Shown piece by piece: positions 1 through 8,888 of a stretch of DNA of 64,000 nucleotides. The notes beneath the pieces were generated by a model. It did not search any database and had not been told where the DNA came from. It saw only the letters and a program-made list of their open reading frames with translations. Source of the DNA: Longimicrobium terrae. GTDB taxonomy: Bacteria > Gemmatimonadota > Gemmatimonadetes > Longimicrobiales > Longimicrobiaceae. The position numbers were made by a program, and so were the translations under genes. Position 1 is the first letter of the stretch. Each line of letters begins with the position of its first letter. The stretch covers positions 124,001 through 188,000 of the forward strand of contig NZ_JACHIA010000003.1 of NCBI RefSeq assembly GCF_014202995.1, in the 5' to 3' direction.

Positions 1-80
1 TCGTCGCCGTGTGAACGCCCGTTCGAAACCCCGATGCGCCAAGCGTTTGCGCGCATCCGCCCCCCGGACGCGGCGAACGC

Positions 81-120
81 AAACCGGCCGGTCCGCGGGG
101 TAGCAGACCGGCCGGTTTTT
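81..120. terminator. bidirectional intrinsic terminator
   Basis: A GC-rich inverted repeat (ACCGGCCGGTC against GACCGGCCGGT) has AAA on its left and a run of five T on its right, so it can end transcription on both strands. It lies just beyond the stop of the cystathionine beta-synthase gene read from the right. Bases 1-80 show no gene that can be supported. Confidence 0.8.
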
Positions 121-124
121 CGCA

Positions 125-1546
125 TCAGCGTCCGTCCGTAAGGTAGCGCAGAACGTCGTGGCGGGTGATGATCCCCTCCAGCCGGCCGCCGCGGCGCACC
201 AGCACCGCCGGGTTCTGCCGCGACAGCAGCCGCGTCACGCCGGGCAGGTCCACGTGGCTGTCCACCACGGGCAGGGGCGGCTCCATCAGGTGCTGCACCG
301 ACTTGTCCAGCAGCGTCATGTCTTCCAGCACGCGGGCCATCACGCTGGCCTCGGCCAGGTGGCCCACGCAGTCGCCCTCGGCCAGCACGGGAAGCTGCGA
401 CACGTCGTGGTGCGTAATCAGCCCCAGCGCCTGGCGAACGGGCGTTTCGGGAGACACGGACACGAGCTCGCGCGGGGCGCCGTCGCCCTTGCCCGTCACC
501 ATGTCGGCGGCGCGCACGCGGGCCGGCTCCAGCAGCCGGTTCTCGCGCATCCACTCGTCGTTGAACACCTTGGTCAGGTAGCGCTCGCCGGTGTCGCACA
601 GAAGAAAGACGACCAGCGCGTCGGGGTCGTCGATCTCCCGCGCCACCTGCAGCGCCACGTGCGCGATCAGCCCCGCCGATCCGCCCACGAACAGCCCCTC
701 TTCGCGGGTGAGGCGGCGGGCCATGGTCATGGAATCGCGGTCCTCCACCGAGCGCCACTCGTCCACGACGGACATGTCGAGGGTGCCGGGAATCTTGTCC
801 TGGCCGATCCCCTCCACCTTGTACGGCGCGCCCTCGGGCTTCACGCCCGTCTTCCAGTACCCCGCGATGATGGAGCCCACCGGGTCGCCGCCGATGATGC
901 GGACGTCCGGGTTCTTTTCCTTGAGGTAGCGGCCCACGCCGGTGATGGTGCCGCCGGTGCCCGCCGCGCTCACGAAGTGCGTGACGCGCCCTTCGGTCTG
1001 CTCCCAGATCTCCGGCCCCGTGGTGCGGTAGTGCGCCTCGGGGTTGGCCTGGTTGTAGAACTGGTTGGCCAGGATGGCGTTGGGCGTTTCCTCGGCGATG
1101 CGCTTGGCCATCATGACGTAGTTGTCGGGATGGTCCGGCGCCACGGCCGTGGGGGTGACGATGACCTCGGCCCCGAACGCCTTGAGCAGGCGCACCTTCT
1201 CCTGGCTCATCTTGTCGGGGATGGTGAAGACGCAGCGGTAGCCCTTGATGGCCGCCGCCAGCGCCAGCCCCACGCCGGTGTTGCCGCTGGTGCCTTCCAC
1301 CACGGTGCCGCCGGGAAGCAGGCGCCCCTCGCGCTCGGCGGCCTCGATGATGGCCGGCCCGATGCGGTCCTTGACGCTGCCGCCGGGGTTCATGAACTCG
1401 GCCTTGCCGTAGATCGGGGTGCGGATGCCCGCGGCGGTGCGGTTCAGCCGGATCAGCGGCGTCCACCCCACGGTGCCCAGCACGTCGTGGTACGGGCGCT
1501 CGTGGCGGGGCCGGCCAAAGGCAATGTCCAGAACGGAGTCGCTCAT
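125..1546 (-). CDS. cbs: cystathionine beta-synthase (PLP domain plus CBS domain pair)
   Basis: 473-residue PLP-dependent enzyme of the cysteine synthase/cystathionine beta-synthase family, joining serine and homocysteine in transsulfuration. The PLP lysine is in GGSVKDR (about K59); the phosphate-binding loop EGTSGNTG and the GTGGTITG loop follow. The last ~130 residues form two CBS-type repeats, as in eukaryotic-type CBS, where they act as a regulatory module. The ATG at 1546 was chosen because it overlaps the TGA of the upstream lipoprotein gene (ATGA), indicating translational coupling; the open frame runs further upstream but without enzyme-like sequence. Cysteine synthase activity cannot be excluded from sequence alone. 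Confidence 0.93.
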   Translation of the reverse strand: MSDSVLDIAFGRPRHERPYHDVLGTVGWTPLIRLNRTAAGIRTPIYGKAEFMNPGGSVKDRIGPAIIEAAEREGRLLPGGTVVEGTSGNTGVGLALAAAIKGYRCVFTIPDKMSQEKVRLLKAFGAEVIVTPTAVAPDHPDNYVMMAKRIAEETPNAILANQFYNQANPEAHYRTTGPEIWEQTEGRVTHFVSAAGTGGTITGVGRYLKEKNPDVRIIGGDPVGSIIAGYWKTGVKPEGAPYKVEGIGQDKIPGTLDMSVVDEWRSVEDRDSMTMARRLTREEGLFVGGSAGLIAHVALQVAREIDDPDALVVFLLCDTGERYLTKVFNDEWMRENRLLEPARVRAADMVTGKGDGAPRELVSVSPETPVRQALGLITHHDVSQLPVLAEGDCVGHLAEASVMARVLEDMTLLDKSVQHLMEPPLPVVDSHVDLPGVTRLLSRQNPAVLVRRGGRLEGIITRHDVLRYLTDGR

Positions 1547-1950
1547 CAGGTTCCTGCGGTGTCCTGCGCGGCGGGGCGCGCGGTGTCCCGGGCGGCCGCG
1601 GCCGAGTCGGGGTTGATGTCGAAGAAGACGGGGAGCAGCACCCAGCGGGCGACGGGCCTGCCGTCGCGCGTGGCGGGGGCAAAGCGCAGCTTCGCGGTTC
1701 CCGCCACGGCCGAGGAATCGAAGCCCTTGTGCCCGCTGGCGGTGGCCACGCGCACGGAGTCCACGCGTCCGGCGGTGTCCACGCGAATGCGCAGCACCGT
1801 CTTTCCCTCCACCCCCGCGTCCCAGAGTTCCTCCGGGTACTCGAACGGGGGCGGAACCAGCTGCCGGGGCTGCGTTTCCACCGCCGGGGCTCGGTCGCAC
1901 GCGGCAAGCGCGGCGGCAAGGGCCAGCAGGGCTGCGGGCGGGCGGATCAT
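1546..1950 (-). CDS. TonB C-terminal-domain lipoprotein
   Basis: 134 residues. The N-terminus is a short hydrophobic lipoprotein signal ending ALAAC (Cys18). The body (GKTVLRIRVDTAGRVDSVRV followed by FAPATRDGRPV) matches the beta-strand pattern of the TonB C-terminal domain, usually used to contact outer-membrane receptors. There is no long Pro-rich periplasm-spanning segment, so this is a free TonB_C domain rather than a classic TonB. A tail of Asp/Ala/Thr follows. Start ATG 1950 gives the complete signal. Its TGA overlaps the start of the cbs gene, so the two are probably co-translated; a functional link is not evident. Confidence 0.75.
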   Translation of the reverse strand: MIRPPAALLALAAALAACDRAPAVETQPRQLVPPPFEYPEELWDAGVEGKTVLRIRVDTAGRVDSVRVATASGHKGFDSSAVAGTAKLRFAPATRDGRPVARWVLLPVFFDINPDSAAAARDTARPAAQDTAGT

Positions 1951-2238
1951 GGGCACGGATGCGGGGGCCGGATGCACGGGCGCGCCGGTGCGGATGTCCG
2001 CGCAACGCCCGCGAAGCACCGCGCGAACACGTCCGCGGGCGCTTTTGTCACTGCGCGGAACATGGCCCCGCCCGCCGGGATGCGCAACCTCGACAATCCT
2101 TGGCACCGTCTGGCGGAATCGAGCCGCGAGCCTCGGCGGGCGCACCCGCACCGAACCCTATCCCGCCATCTTCTCCCGAAATGTAACACCGCGCGGCGGG
2201 GGATCGGAACCATCCGCTCGGAACGGCGCAATTCCCTC

Positions 2239-2538
2239 TCACCAGCGCGGGTCCGGCGACCCTGACCACACGCGGGCGCAGTCCACCTTGTACGGCAGCC
2301 CGTCTTTCAGCATGAAGTACTCGGTCCCGGGCGGCCCCGGCGCGCACTCCGCGGGCTGCTTGCCAAGGTCGATGCCGTACCGGAATTCGTCATAGGACGT
2401 GTGGCCGTCATCATTCCAGTCGCGCTCCCGCCAGGAGAACGGGCTGAGGGCGGCGCCCGCGAGAAAGTACCCTTCCCACAGCAGCGGAAGCGCGGGCACG
2501 ATCAGCGGAATCGCCAGCCAGCGGCGTTTGAGACGCAT
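2239..2538 (-). CDS. small membrane-anchored protein with EF-hand-like motif
   Basis: 99 residues. An N-terminal hydrophobic segment (about residues 6-32) suggests a signal anchor. It is followed by DWNDDGHTSYDEF, which fits the DxNxDGxxxxxEF calcium loop of single EF-hands seen in secreted bacterial proteins. The rest is unassigned and ends near a WSG motif. ATG start at 2538 without an obvious Shine-Dalgarno site. I do not recognise the family; calcium binding is an inference from one motif. Confidence 0.55.
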   Translation of the reverse strand: MRLKRRWLAIPLIVPALPLLWEGYFLAGAALSPFSWRERDWNDDGHTSYDEFRYGIDLGKQPAECAPGPPGTEYFMLKDGLPYKVDCARVWSGSPDPRW

Positions 2539-2694
2539 GGGAGGGACGGCGGAGGACGGAGGGCAGATGCCGCTGAGGCGGGACGGCGCGGCGATGCGGC
2601 GATCGCCTGCCTCTCCCGCGGTGCGGGATCCACAAGCGCGGACCGCTGACCCGTACCGACGAACCAGGAGGCGTGAATACAGCGGACGCGAGGA

Positions 2695-3378
2695 TCAGTA
2701 CGGAGGATCAGCCGGGCCGGAATAGCCGCACATTCCCGTGCGCGGCGAGTTCGCGATCGGCATGGGATCGCCGTACTCATCGTGCGGATGCGACTTGGCG
2801 TGCGCCTCGCACAGCTCCCCCGAGGCGTCATCGTCGTACAGGCACTCCGTGCACAGGTACCCAGCGGGGGACCCGCACTCCTGGCAGGTAGCCGCGAGCG
2901 GGGCGTTGCGGGCCATGAGCGCGATTGGCCAGCGGGTTGTGGGACGCCCCTGCCGAACGGACACCACGCGCACCGACGTAGTGGACGAGGTACCGAAGTC
3001 GTAGGTATGGGTCAGCACGGCGCCGGGCACGAATACCTGCGCCGCCGTTCGGCTCATCCCCACCGGGCGCCCCATTCGCCGGCCCACGCTGAACTCGCTG
3101 AGATGCTCGCAGCATTCCAGCCAGATCACGCGAAGATAGTCGTCCAGTTCCGCGAGCGGGGCGGTTCCGTCCATCTCCAGATGCAGCCAGTACAATCCCT
3201 CCCATGCGTCCTGCACCAGGAGGTGAACGATGGGCACCCGCTTGCCGGGCTGCGCGTCGGCAGCGGCCACGGCCGCGCGGCGCTTCTCGCACGCCGCAAG
3301 GTGGCGCGACATCCCCCCGCGCCCGGATTCCCGCCCGCAATACGCGCACGAGCCCGTCGTTCCCGTATCTCCCGCCAT
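2695..3378 (-). CDS. plasmid pRiA4b ORF-3-like protein with zinc-finger ends
   Basis: About 227 residues. The centre (HLLVQDAWEGLYWLHLEMDG, then LDDYLRVIWLEC and LTHTYDFG) fits the pRiA4b ORF-3-like domain, a widespread family of unknown function once linked to IS1096. The N-terminus has CAYCGRE...HLAAC, a C2HC-like finger. The C-terminus has CQECG and LCTEC pairs plus His, another likely zinc site. ATG 3378 is preferred because GGAG lies 9 bases upstream; ATG 3387 is the alternative. The next gene upstream (3523-3921) is probably its partner. No transposase is nearby. Confidence 0.72.
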   Translation of the reverse strand: MAGDTGTTGSCAYCGRESGRGGMSRHLAACEKRRAAVAAADAQPGKRVPIVHLLVQDAWEGLYWLHLEMDGTAPLAELDDYLRVIWLECCEHLSEFSVGRRMGRPVGMSRTAAQVFVPGAVLTHTYDFGTSSTTSVRVVSVRQGRPTTRWPIALMARNAPLAATCQECGSPAGYLCTECLYDDDASGELCEAHAKSHPHDEYGDPMPIANSPRTGMCGYSGPADPPY

Positions 3379-3522
3379 CCTCTTCATCTCCAGTCGATCA
3401 ACAACATCGCAGGCGGGTTCTGGTACGCCCCGCGGCGTCGCCTGCGCAACGAAAGATTCTCCATCCACCGGCACGGCTCGCGGACCGGTCACGGAACTCC
3501 GTGCCGCGGACCGGCGGGCAGA

Positions 3523-3921
3523 TCAGGGGAGGAACTGCGCCACAAAGGTCAGATACCCCTGCCGCCCCCGCTGCTTCGTCCAGCGCTCGGCTGACTTGCG
3601 CACCCGCTTGCAGCAGGCGAGCACGTCATCCACCGAAACGGGATCGCCAAGCGCCGGTTCACCCGCGGTGAAGGGCTCGCGGCCCAGCCGCCACTCGCAC
3701 ACGTGTCGTACTGCTTCGTACACCGCGAGCCGGCGCCCGGCCAGCGCCAGCGGCTTCGGCGCGCGGCCCAGCTTCTCCGCGGCATAGCCGGACACCAGCG
3801 CTTCCAGCGCCGCGTCCACGTCGTAGTCCAGCAGTTCGGGGTCGCTCCTGTGCACGTGGACGATGGCCGCCTCGATGTTCTGCAGCAGATCGGCGTACCG
3901 TTCCTCAAACGTTTCCGGCAT
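3523..3921 (-). CDS. conserved hypothetical protein, partner of pRiA4b ORF-3-like gene
   Basis: 132 residues, mostly alpha-helical, soluble, without signal. The N-terminal stretch (ERYADLLQNIEAAIVHVHR followed by PELLDYDVDAALEALV) resembles small conserved proteins of unknown function that I recall from cyanobacteria and planctomycetes, but I cannot name a domain. It is encoded just upstream of the pRiA4b ORF-3-like gene in the same direction. ATG start at 3921. Function unknown. Confidence 0.6.
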   Translation of the reverse strand: MPETFEERYADLLQNIEAAIVHVHRSDPELLDYDVDAALEALVSGYAAEKLGRAPKPLALAGRRLAVYEAVRHVCEWRLGREPFTAGEPALGDPVSVDDVLACCKRVRKSAERWTKQRGRQGYLTFVAQFLP

Positions 3922-4118
3922 CTCGCTCTCTCAGGAGTGGTAGATCGTAATCCGGCGCGCCGCCGCGGCTCCGTCCAGGCCGGCTGCTCGAGAAATTGGC
4001 GGCTCGCGAGCCCCGCATCAAGCGTCCGCGCGAGCCCCGCTGGTCATCATGCGACAAGGAGAAGTCCACTTCAGGAGGTTCTCGTCATCGCGGTTCACAC
4101 GGCGCCCGGGCGCGTTCG

Positions 4119-4505
4119 TCACAACGTGTCGCAGCTCAGGACGCTGACGCCCCACCAGAGCATCACGAAGACCAGCGGAAAGGCGAGCAGGGCGCTCACC
4201 ATTCCCGCCACCACCATCCTTCCCGCAAGCGTCACCACCAGATCCCGGGTGGCGTACAGCGCGACAAACAACGCGACGGCCAGGACCAGGAGGGGAACGC
4301 TCACCACCGTGGCGTGGCAGGGCCAGTCCCAGGGCCGGTAGTTCCACAGTTCCTCGTGCGGAATCATCCAGATGACGGTGCCCTGGATGAGGTCCACCGC
4401 GACCGCCGCCGCGGCGAAGCACGCGACGCCCTTGAACCGCCATCGGTGATACGCGAAGGCGGCGCCGGCCGAAAAGGCGGCAAGGAGACCGATGAGCCAG
4501 GGCAT
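4119..4505 (-). CDS. small integral membrane protein
   Basis: 128 residues with three to four hydrophobic helices (about 3-20, 28-48, 68-90 and 95-118), so an inner-membrane protein. A WDWPCHA stretch lies in the central loop. No family recognised. ATG start at 4505; the neighbouring membrane-protein gene upstream (4539-5168) may be co-transcribed, gap 33 bases. Confidence 0.55.
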   Translation of the reverse strand: MPWLIGLLAAFSAGAAFAYHRWRFKGVACFAAAAVAVDLIQGTVIWMIPHEELWNYRPWDWPCHATVVSVPLLVLAVALFVALYATRDLVVTLAGRMVVAGMVSALLAFPLVFVMLWWGVSVLSCDTL

Positions 4506-4538
4506 CGCGGGTCTTCTTCCGGAATGGAGTGCGTCGTG

Positions 4539-5168
4539 TCACCGGTGCACGCGAGACGCGATGGAGGTCAGGCCGTCCAGAGCGACGGACGGCGAAGCGA
4601 GCGCGATCGCTTCCGCCCGCTCGATCTGCCGGAGCGAGAAGCTGCCCGCGAGCCCGCCGCCCAAGACTGCGATCAGCCCGGCGATGACCATGTGCAGCAT
4701 CCACGCGCCGCCCAGCCCCGAGCCCATCAACAGCAGAAGGCCGGCACCCACGCTCGCCGCGCCCCACACGCCCAGCCGCGGAAGCGAGCGGAACCGCCAC
4801 CCCTCCCACGCATCCACCAGCAGCGCGGCGCCCGCCACCGGAATCAAAAGGAGAACCGCGGTCGGGGGAAGAATGTTCTCAAGCCCGGCGTACAGCATAA
4901 TGCCGATGCGGATGGCGACGAACGCCACGCCGCCGGTGATGGCGACGCGCTTGGACCAGCGCAGCCGCTGCGTACGCAGCATCTGGCGGGTGAGGCCCAT
5001 CGCGTCGCTGATGCTCACGCTGGCCGCGGTGAGCACCACCAGCGGCTTCAGGAGCGCCGCCCAGCCCGCGGGCAGCACGCCCAGCCGGTGCGCGGCCCAT
5101 CCCGCAGCGACAAGCCCGAACGAGACCATCACGGTCCTGAACAGCCACGATCGCACCTGATCGAACAT
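4539..5168 (-). CDS. multi-pass membrane protein, unknown function
   Basis: 209 residues beginning MFDQVRSWLFRTVMVSFGL, with about six hydrophobic segments, the last four closely packed (LLLIPVAGAALLVDAWEGW, SVGAGLLLLMGSGLGG, MVIAGLIAVLGGGLAG), and a charged C-terminus. The open frame continues far upstream, but that part is an antisense-type shadow of the acylase gene, so ATG 5168 was chosen. No recognised domain. Confidence 0.55.
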   Translation of the reverse strand: MFDQVRSWLFRTVMVSFGLVAAGWAAHRLGVLPAGWAALLKPLVVLTAASVSISDAMGLTRQMLRTQRLRWSKRVAITGGVAFVAIRIGIMLYAGLENILPPTAVLLLIPVAGAALLVDAWEGWRFRSLPRLGVWGAASVGAGLLLLMGSGLGGAWMLHMVIAGLIAVLGGGLAGSFSLRQIERAEAIALASPSVALDGLTSIASRVHR

Positions 5169-5299
5169 CGAAATCGGCCTGGGGACGAGAAGCGGTTTCC
5201 GGCCGATGAACAACGATCCGGCGCGACAGAAGTTTCGCGCCGGATCGCCGGTTTCATCAAGGGCGGACGGGTCATCCGCCGCCAGCGGGCGGGCGAGCC

Positions 5300-7531
5300 T
5301 CAGCCGCCGGGGTGATACTCGCGCTCGGTGTGCCCGCGAAGCTGCGAGGGATAGAAGTAGACCTCGCGCAGATTGCCGGTGCTGTAGCGCTCCGCCTGGT
5401 CGTTGAAGTGGCTCGAGCGCGGATCGCCGCTTTCGCCGCCGGCCGTCACCGCGCGCGCGCGCACGCTGTCGCCGAACTCCACCGCGGCCACGAAGCTGTT
5501 GCCGCTGGTGCCGTAGTACCGCCTGGTGCCGGGATAGCGCCGCGCGCCGAACGAGGCCAGCGATCCCCACTGCGACGAGGTGAAGCCGACCGGAATGCTG
5601 GCGCCCGTGTCGGAAAACGGCTGCACGATGGCACCCGTCAGCCGCTGGAAGCGGTTGATTTCGCCCCACGGCGTGCGCCAGGTGCCGAAGTCGGCCTGGA
5701 GCCGGGCAGACGCGGCGGCCAGCGCCTCCAGCCTCTGGGCGGCCGGCGCACGTGTGGCCATGTAGTCGTACATGTTCATCCCCGCGCGGCGCGCGTCGGC
5801 GCCCGTGCGGCCCCACAGCTCCTCGCCCCAGAACACGGCCAGCGACGTGGCGACGGAGTTCACGCCCCACTTGTAGTCCCACGCGCGCAGCACCGCGATC
5901 TGCTCCGCCAGACGGGATTTGAGCGGATCGGACGCGGGAGTCTGATCGTATGCCGCCACCAGCGGCGGAATCAGCTGCGCGAAGGCGGGCAGGTACGGAT
6001 CGTACGCGGCGCCGATCAGCGAGGGGATGGAGAAGTCGCGCCGGTCGCGCAGCAGCATCATGGCGTGAATGCCGCGCGGATTTTCGCCCGCCACGTCCAT
6101 GTAGCGGGGATACGATTCCCGCCGCGGGCTGTGCTCTCCGGCCGCGGAGTACGGCCAGTTGTTGGTGTTCTGAATCCACCCCGTGGGCGGGTTCAGCAGC
6201 TGCGGCGCCTCGTCCAGCGTGTGCAGCCCCTTCCAGTCCGTGGCGGGATCGCTGCCGTCCACCGGGCGCGTGAAGTCGAACCGGTCGTCGCGCCGGGGAA
6301 TGAAGTGCGGATGCATGTAGGCGATGTTGCCCTCCGCGTCCGCAAAGATGGTGTTGTTGCTGGAGTTGGCCTTCAGCTCCTCGGCGATGCGGCGGAACGA
6401 GGCGTAGTCGCGCGCCTTGGTGCGCAGAAACGACTGGCTGAGCGCCTCCACCGGCTTGTGCATCAGCGCGATGGCCACCCACTTCCCGTCCGCCTCGCGC
6501 ACGATGGGGCCGTGGTGCGTGCGATGGACGGTGAACGTGCGCTGCGCCATCGATCCATCCGTGGCGCGATACGGTACGGTGATGGTGGAGGTGGTGACCG
6601 GGCGCTCCTCGCCGCCGTAGCGGTAGAAGTGCCGCCCGCCGCGCTCCACGACGGTCTCCAGGAACTCGTCGACGTTGTCCACGCCGCTGGAGGTGTGCAT
6701 CCACCCCGCGCGCTCGTTGAAGCCCTGGTAGATGAAGAACTGTCCCCAGGTCGCGGCGCCGTACGCGTTCAGCCCCTCGTCGCTCGCCACCTGCTGCTCG
6801 GAGCGAAAGAAGAACGACGTGTGCGGGTTGATGAGCAGCAGCGCGTGGCGGGCCGTGGTGTTGGACGGGGCGATGGCGATGCCGTTGGATCCGCCCGGCT
6901 CGCGGAACGAGTGGTCGACGGCCAGCGCGACGGGCCCGCCCTGCCTGCGGCCGTAAAAGGCCTCCAGCTGCTGCAGCGACACGCGCTCGATGTCGCCGCC
7001 GATGCTCCCCTCGCTGAACGAGAGCGTCATCCACGGTTCGAAGCGGCGGATGACGCGCGGCGCGACCTCCGGATGGGTGTGCAGATAGTAGTTCAGTCCA
7101 TCGGCCCAGCCGTTCATCAGCGCCTGCAGCCAGGCGGGGCTGGCGGCGTACTGCGCGCGCAGGGTGTCGGGGTTGATGAACAGCTTCATCCGCAGGTCCG
7201 ACCAGAGGGCCGATTCGCCCTCCGCCTCCGCCAGCCGCCCGAGCGAGTTCAGGTAGTTGGTTTCCACGCGGTTGAAGTCGTCTTCCGCCTGCGCGTAGAT
7301 CATTCCGAACACCGCGTCGGCGTCGGTCCGGCCGCGGATGTGGGCGATTCCCCAGTCGTCGCGCGTGATGCTGATGCTCTGCGCGCGCGCCTGCCAGCGC
7401 GAAAGTTCGTTGCGCGTGTCGGCGGGGGCCTGCGTGGGCGCGGCGATGGGGGCCGGCGCGGGCGCGCAGGAGGCGAGTGCCAGGAGCGCGAGCGCGCCCG
7501 CGGATCGAACGTTCATCCGGCTGCGGATCAT
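5300..7531 (-). CDS. penicillin acylase family lipoprotein (Ntn-hydrolase)
   Basis: About 743 residues. A lipoprotein signal ends LALASC, so the product should be anchored on the cell surface or in the periplasm. The family matures by autocleavage into alpha and beta chains, the beta chain starting with the catalytic serine. Here GGSNGIAIAPSNT (Ser about 215 from this start) is the expected cleavage site, after a spacer, and NPHTSFFFRSE corresponds to the NDPH motif of the family. Length is usual for the family, which includes penicillin G, cephalosporin, aculeacin and acyl-homoserine-lactone acylases; the substrate cannot be told. Starts ATG 7531, ATG 7516 and TTG 7546 are all possible; none has a clear ribosome site. 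Confidence 0.85.
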   Translation of the reverse strand: MIRSRMNVRSAGALALLALASCAPAPAPIAAPTQAPADTRNELSRWQARAQSISITRDDWGIAHIRGRTDADAVFGMIYAQAEDDFNRVETNYLNSLGRLAEAEGESALWSDLRMKLFINPDTLRAQYAASPAWLQALMNGWADGLNYYLHTHPEVAPRVIRRFEPWMTLSFSEGSIGGDIERVSLQQLEAFYGRRQGGPVALAVDHSFREPGGSNGIAIAPSNTTARHALLLINPHTSFFFRSEQQVASDEGLNAYGAATWGQFFIYQGFNERAGWMHTSSGVDNVDEFLETVVERGGRHFYRYGGEERPVTTSTITVPYRATDGSMAQRTFTVHRTHHGPIVREADGKWVAIALMHKPVEALSQSFLRTKARDYASFRRIAEELKANSSNNTIFADAEGNIAYMHPHFIPRRDDRFDFTRPVDGSDPATDWKGLHTLDEAPQLLNPPTGWIQNTNNWPYSAAGEHSPRRESYPRYMDVAGENPRGIHAMMLLRDRRDFSIPSLIGAAYDPYLPAFAQLIPPLVAAYDQTPASDPLKSRLAEQIAVLRAWDYKWGVNSVATSLAVFWGEELWGRTGADARRAGMNMYDYMATRAPAAQRLEALAAASARLQADFGTWRTPWGEINRFQRLTGAIVQPFSDTGASIPVGFTSSQWGSLASFGARRYPGTRRYYGTSGNSFVAAVEFGDSVRARAVTAGGESGDPRSSHFNDQAERYSTGNLREVYFYPSQLRGHTEREYHPGG

Positions 7532-7665
7532 GGAGATGCTCTGCAAAGAGTTCGGCCGCCCGCGGCGTCGATGCGCCCCGGCGTGCCGCCCAACCTTCCC
7601 CGCCCGCGCCCGATCCGCAAGGCTCTGCGGGTTTCAGATTGATACGACACTTGATCCCTTCCCTG

Positions 7666-8355
7666 CTATTTCGATTGCATGATACGAATGAACTCCGTAC
7701 CGAGGGGTGCCACGGCAGTCCCGATATAAGAGTTCCTTCCGACAAACGCGAACGCAGTGTCTTCAAGCGAAGCGAGACCAGTGATACGGAGGGCGTGCAG
7801 GGATGTCACGAAGTCGGCGCGAGCTTCCTCTGTCATCACCTTAGAATCAGGATGGGCGGAGTACAGTGCCGTGAGGTCGTCAACCACCGCGAGATTCACA
7901 GCGTTCGAAAGTCTTCGCACCGTATCAAATCCAATCTCCCCCAGAACGAAGCTGCGATAGATCTTCCCAAGAATCGGAGTTTTCTCGAAATCGTTAAAGG
8001 CGTGGAGAGATCCAAGAAGCAGCTTACCGATGCGCTTTCCGAATTCTGGCTCGGCGTCAATCTTCGCAGCAAACGCCGCCAGCTCCGCTCGATCAACTTC
8101 TCCCATGCCCTCAGCAAAACCTTCCATTTTCGCAAGCAAGATGAAGTCACTGACTGATCTACTTGCTTGAGCCACCTTGATGACAAGCCCGAATCCCGGG
8201 AGGTCCTTTAGATAGTCCAGACGGATCGCAGCGTCCATCGCGGGCTCGAGGAGATCTGCGCCAATCTCAATGGCCTTCATCAAGATGCTGCCGGCAGGAC
8301 CAGTCGCCATGATCGTAGACGAATCGGTAGTTGATGAGATGGTCAAATGGATCAC
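7666..8355 (-). CDS. conserved hypothetical protein, lower GC than neighbours
   Basis: 229 residues, helical, no signal peptide. The pattern DYLKDLPGFGLVIKVAQASR, then SVSDFILLAKMEGFAEG, then LHAFNDFEKTPILGKIYRSF resembles a scattered family of proteins of unknown function found across bacteria; I cannot name it. A GTG at 8355 is chosen as start because it overlaps the TGA of the NUDIX gene (GTGA). Base composition is visibly less GC-rich than the flanks, with many third-position A/T, which suggests horizontal transfer. Confidence 0.65.
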   Translation of the reverse strand: MIHLTISSTTDSSTIMATGPAGSILMKAIEIGADLLEPAMDAAIRLDYLKDLPGFGLVIKVAQASRSVSDFILLAKMEGFAEGMGEVDRAELAAFAAKIDAEPEFGKRIGKLLLGSLHAFNDFEKTPILGKIYRSFVLGEIGFDTVRRLSNAVNLAVVDDLTALYSAHPDSKVMTEEARADFVTSLHALRITGLASLEDTAFAFVGRNSYIGTAVAPLGTEFIRIMQSK

Positions 8356-8837
8356 TCGTCGCGATTCGTGGTTTCCAGCCCAGCCTCTTGCAGAGAGGTG
8401 CCGAAAACCCGGCCGTGCAGTTCGGCGAGCGCGGCGCGATTGCTGTCCCACTCCAGCCGCGCGATCGCGTCATCGAAACAAAGCCACGCGATCACGTCGT
8501 GCTCGGCGGAGAGGCGGATCAGCGCGGGGTCTGCGGCGACCGCGAAGCTGTATTCCGGGATCGTCGTCAGATCCGGCGGCCAGTGCGCGCGATCGCGGAA
8601 GTGATCGACCGGGATCTGGCCGATGGACTTCAGCGGGAGCAGATCGGCATCCGCCGGAACGCCGGCCTCCTCGAACGCCTCGCGGCGGGCCGCCTGCTCC
8701 GGCGTCTCCTCCCCTTCCCCACCACCGGCGATCGCCTGCCACACGCCGAGATCAGCGCGGCGCAGAACCGCGTAGCGCGGCTCGTCATCAACCCACGTGT
8801 ACGCAAAGACGAGCACCTGGAACGGAGCGCGCGCCAT
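8352..8837 (-). CDS. NUDIX hydrolase, NudB-like
   Basis: 161 residues. The Nudix box is intact at residues 38-60 (G-x5-E-x7-RE-x2-EE-x-GV; R52, E53, E56, E57 bind metal). The N-terminus PFQVLVFAYTW and the C-terminal EHDVIAWLCFDDAIARLEWD resemble dihydroneopterin triphosphate pyrophosphatases (folate pathway), so that substrate is plausible but not proven. ATG start at 8837. The stop overlaps the GTG of the following gene. Confidence 0.82.
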   Translation of the reverse strand: MARAPFQVLVFAYTWVDDEPRYAVLRRADLGVWQAIAGGGEGEETPEQAARREAFEEAGVPADADLLPLKSIGQIPVDHFRDRAHWPPDLTTIPEYSFAVAADPALIRLSAEHDVIAWLCFDDAIARLEWDSNRAALAELHGRVFGTSLQEAGLETTNRDE

Positions 8838-8888
8838 CTCAGGAGCCGGGCGAGCGGATTCGCGAATCGGTCCAGATCCGCACCGCGA

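Noticed and set aside
2695-3378. Insertion sequence remnant (pRiA4b ORF-3-like proteins were linked to IS1096)
   Set aside because: No transposase, terminal inverted repeats or target duplication could be seen.
5312-7642. Very long open frame opposite the acylase gene, and similar antisense frames opposite mutS, ptsI and tyrS
   Set aside because: They follow the third-position GC bias of the real genes, give low-complexity His/Arg/Ala-rich products and have no ribosome site or family pattern.
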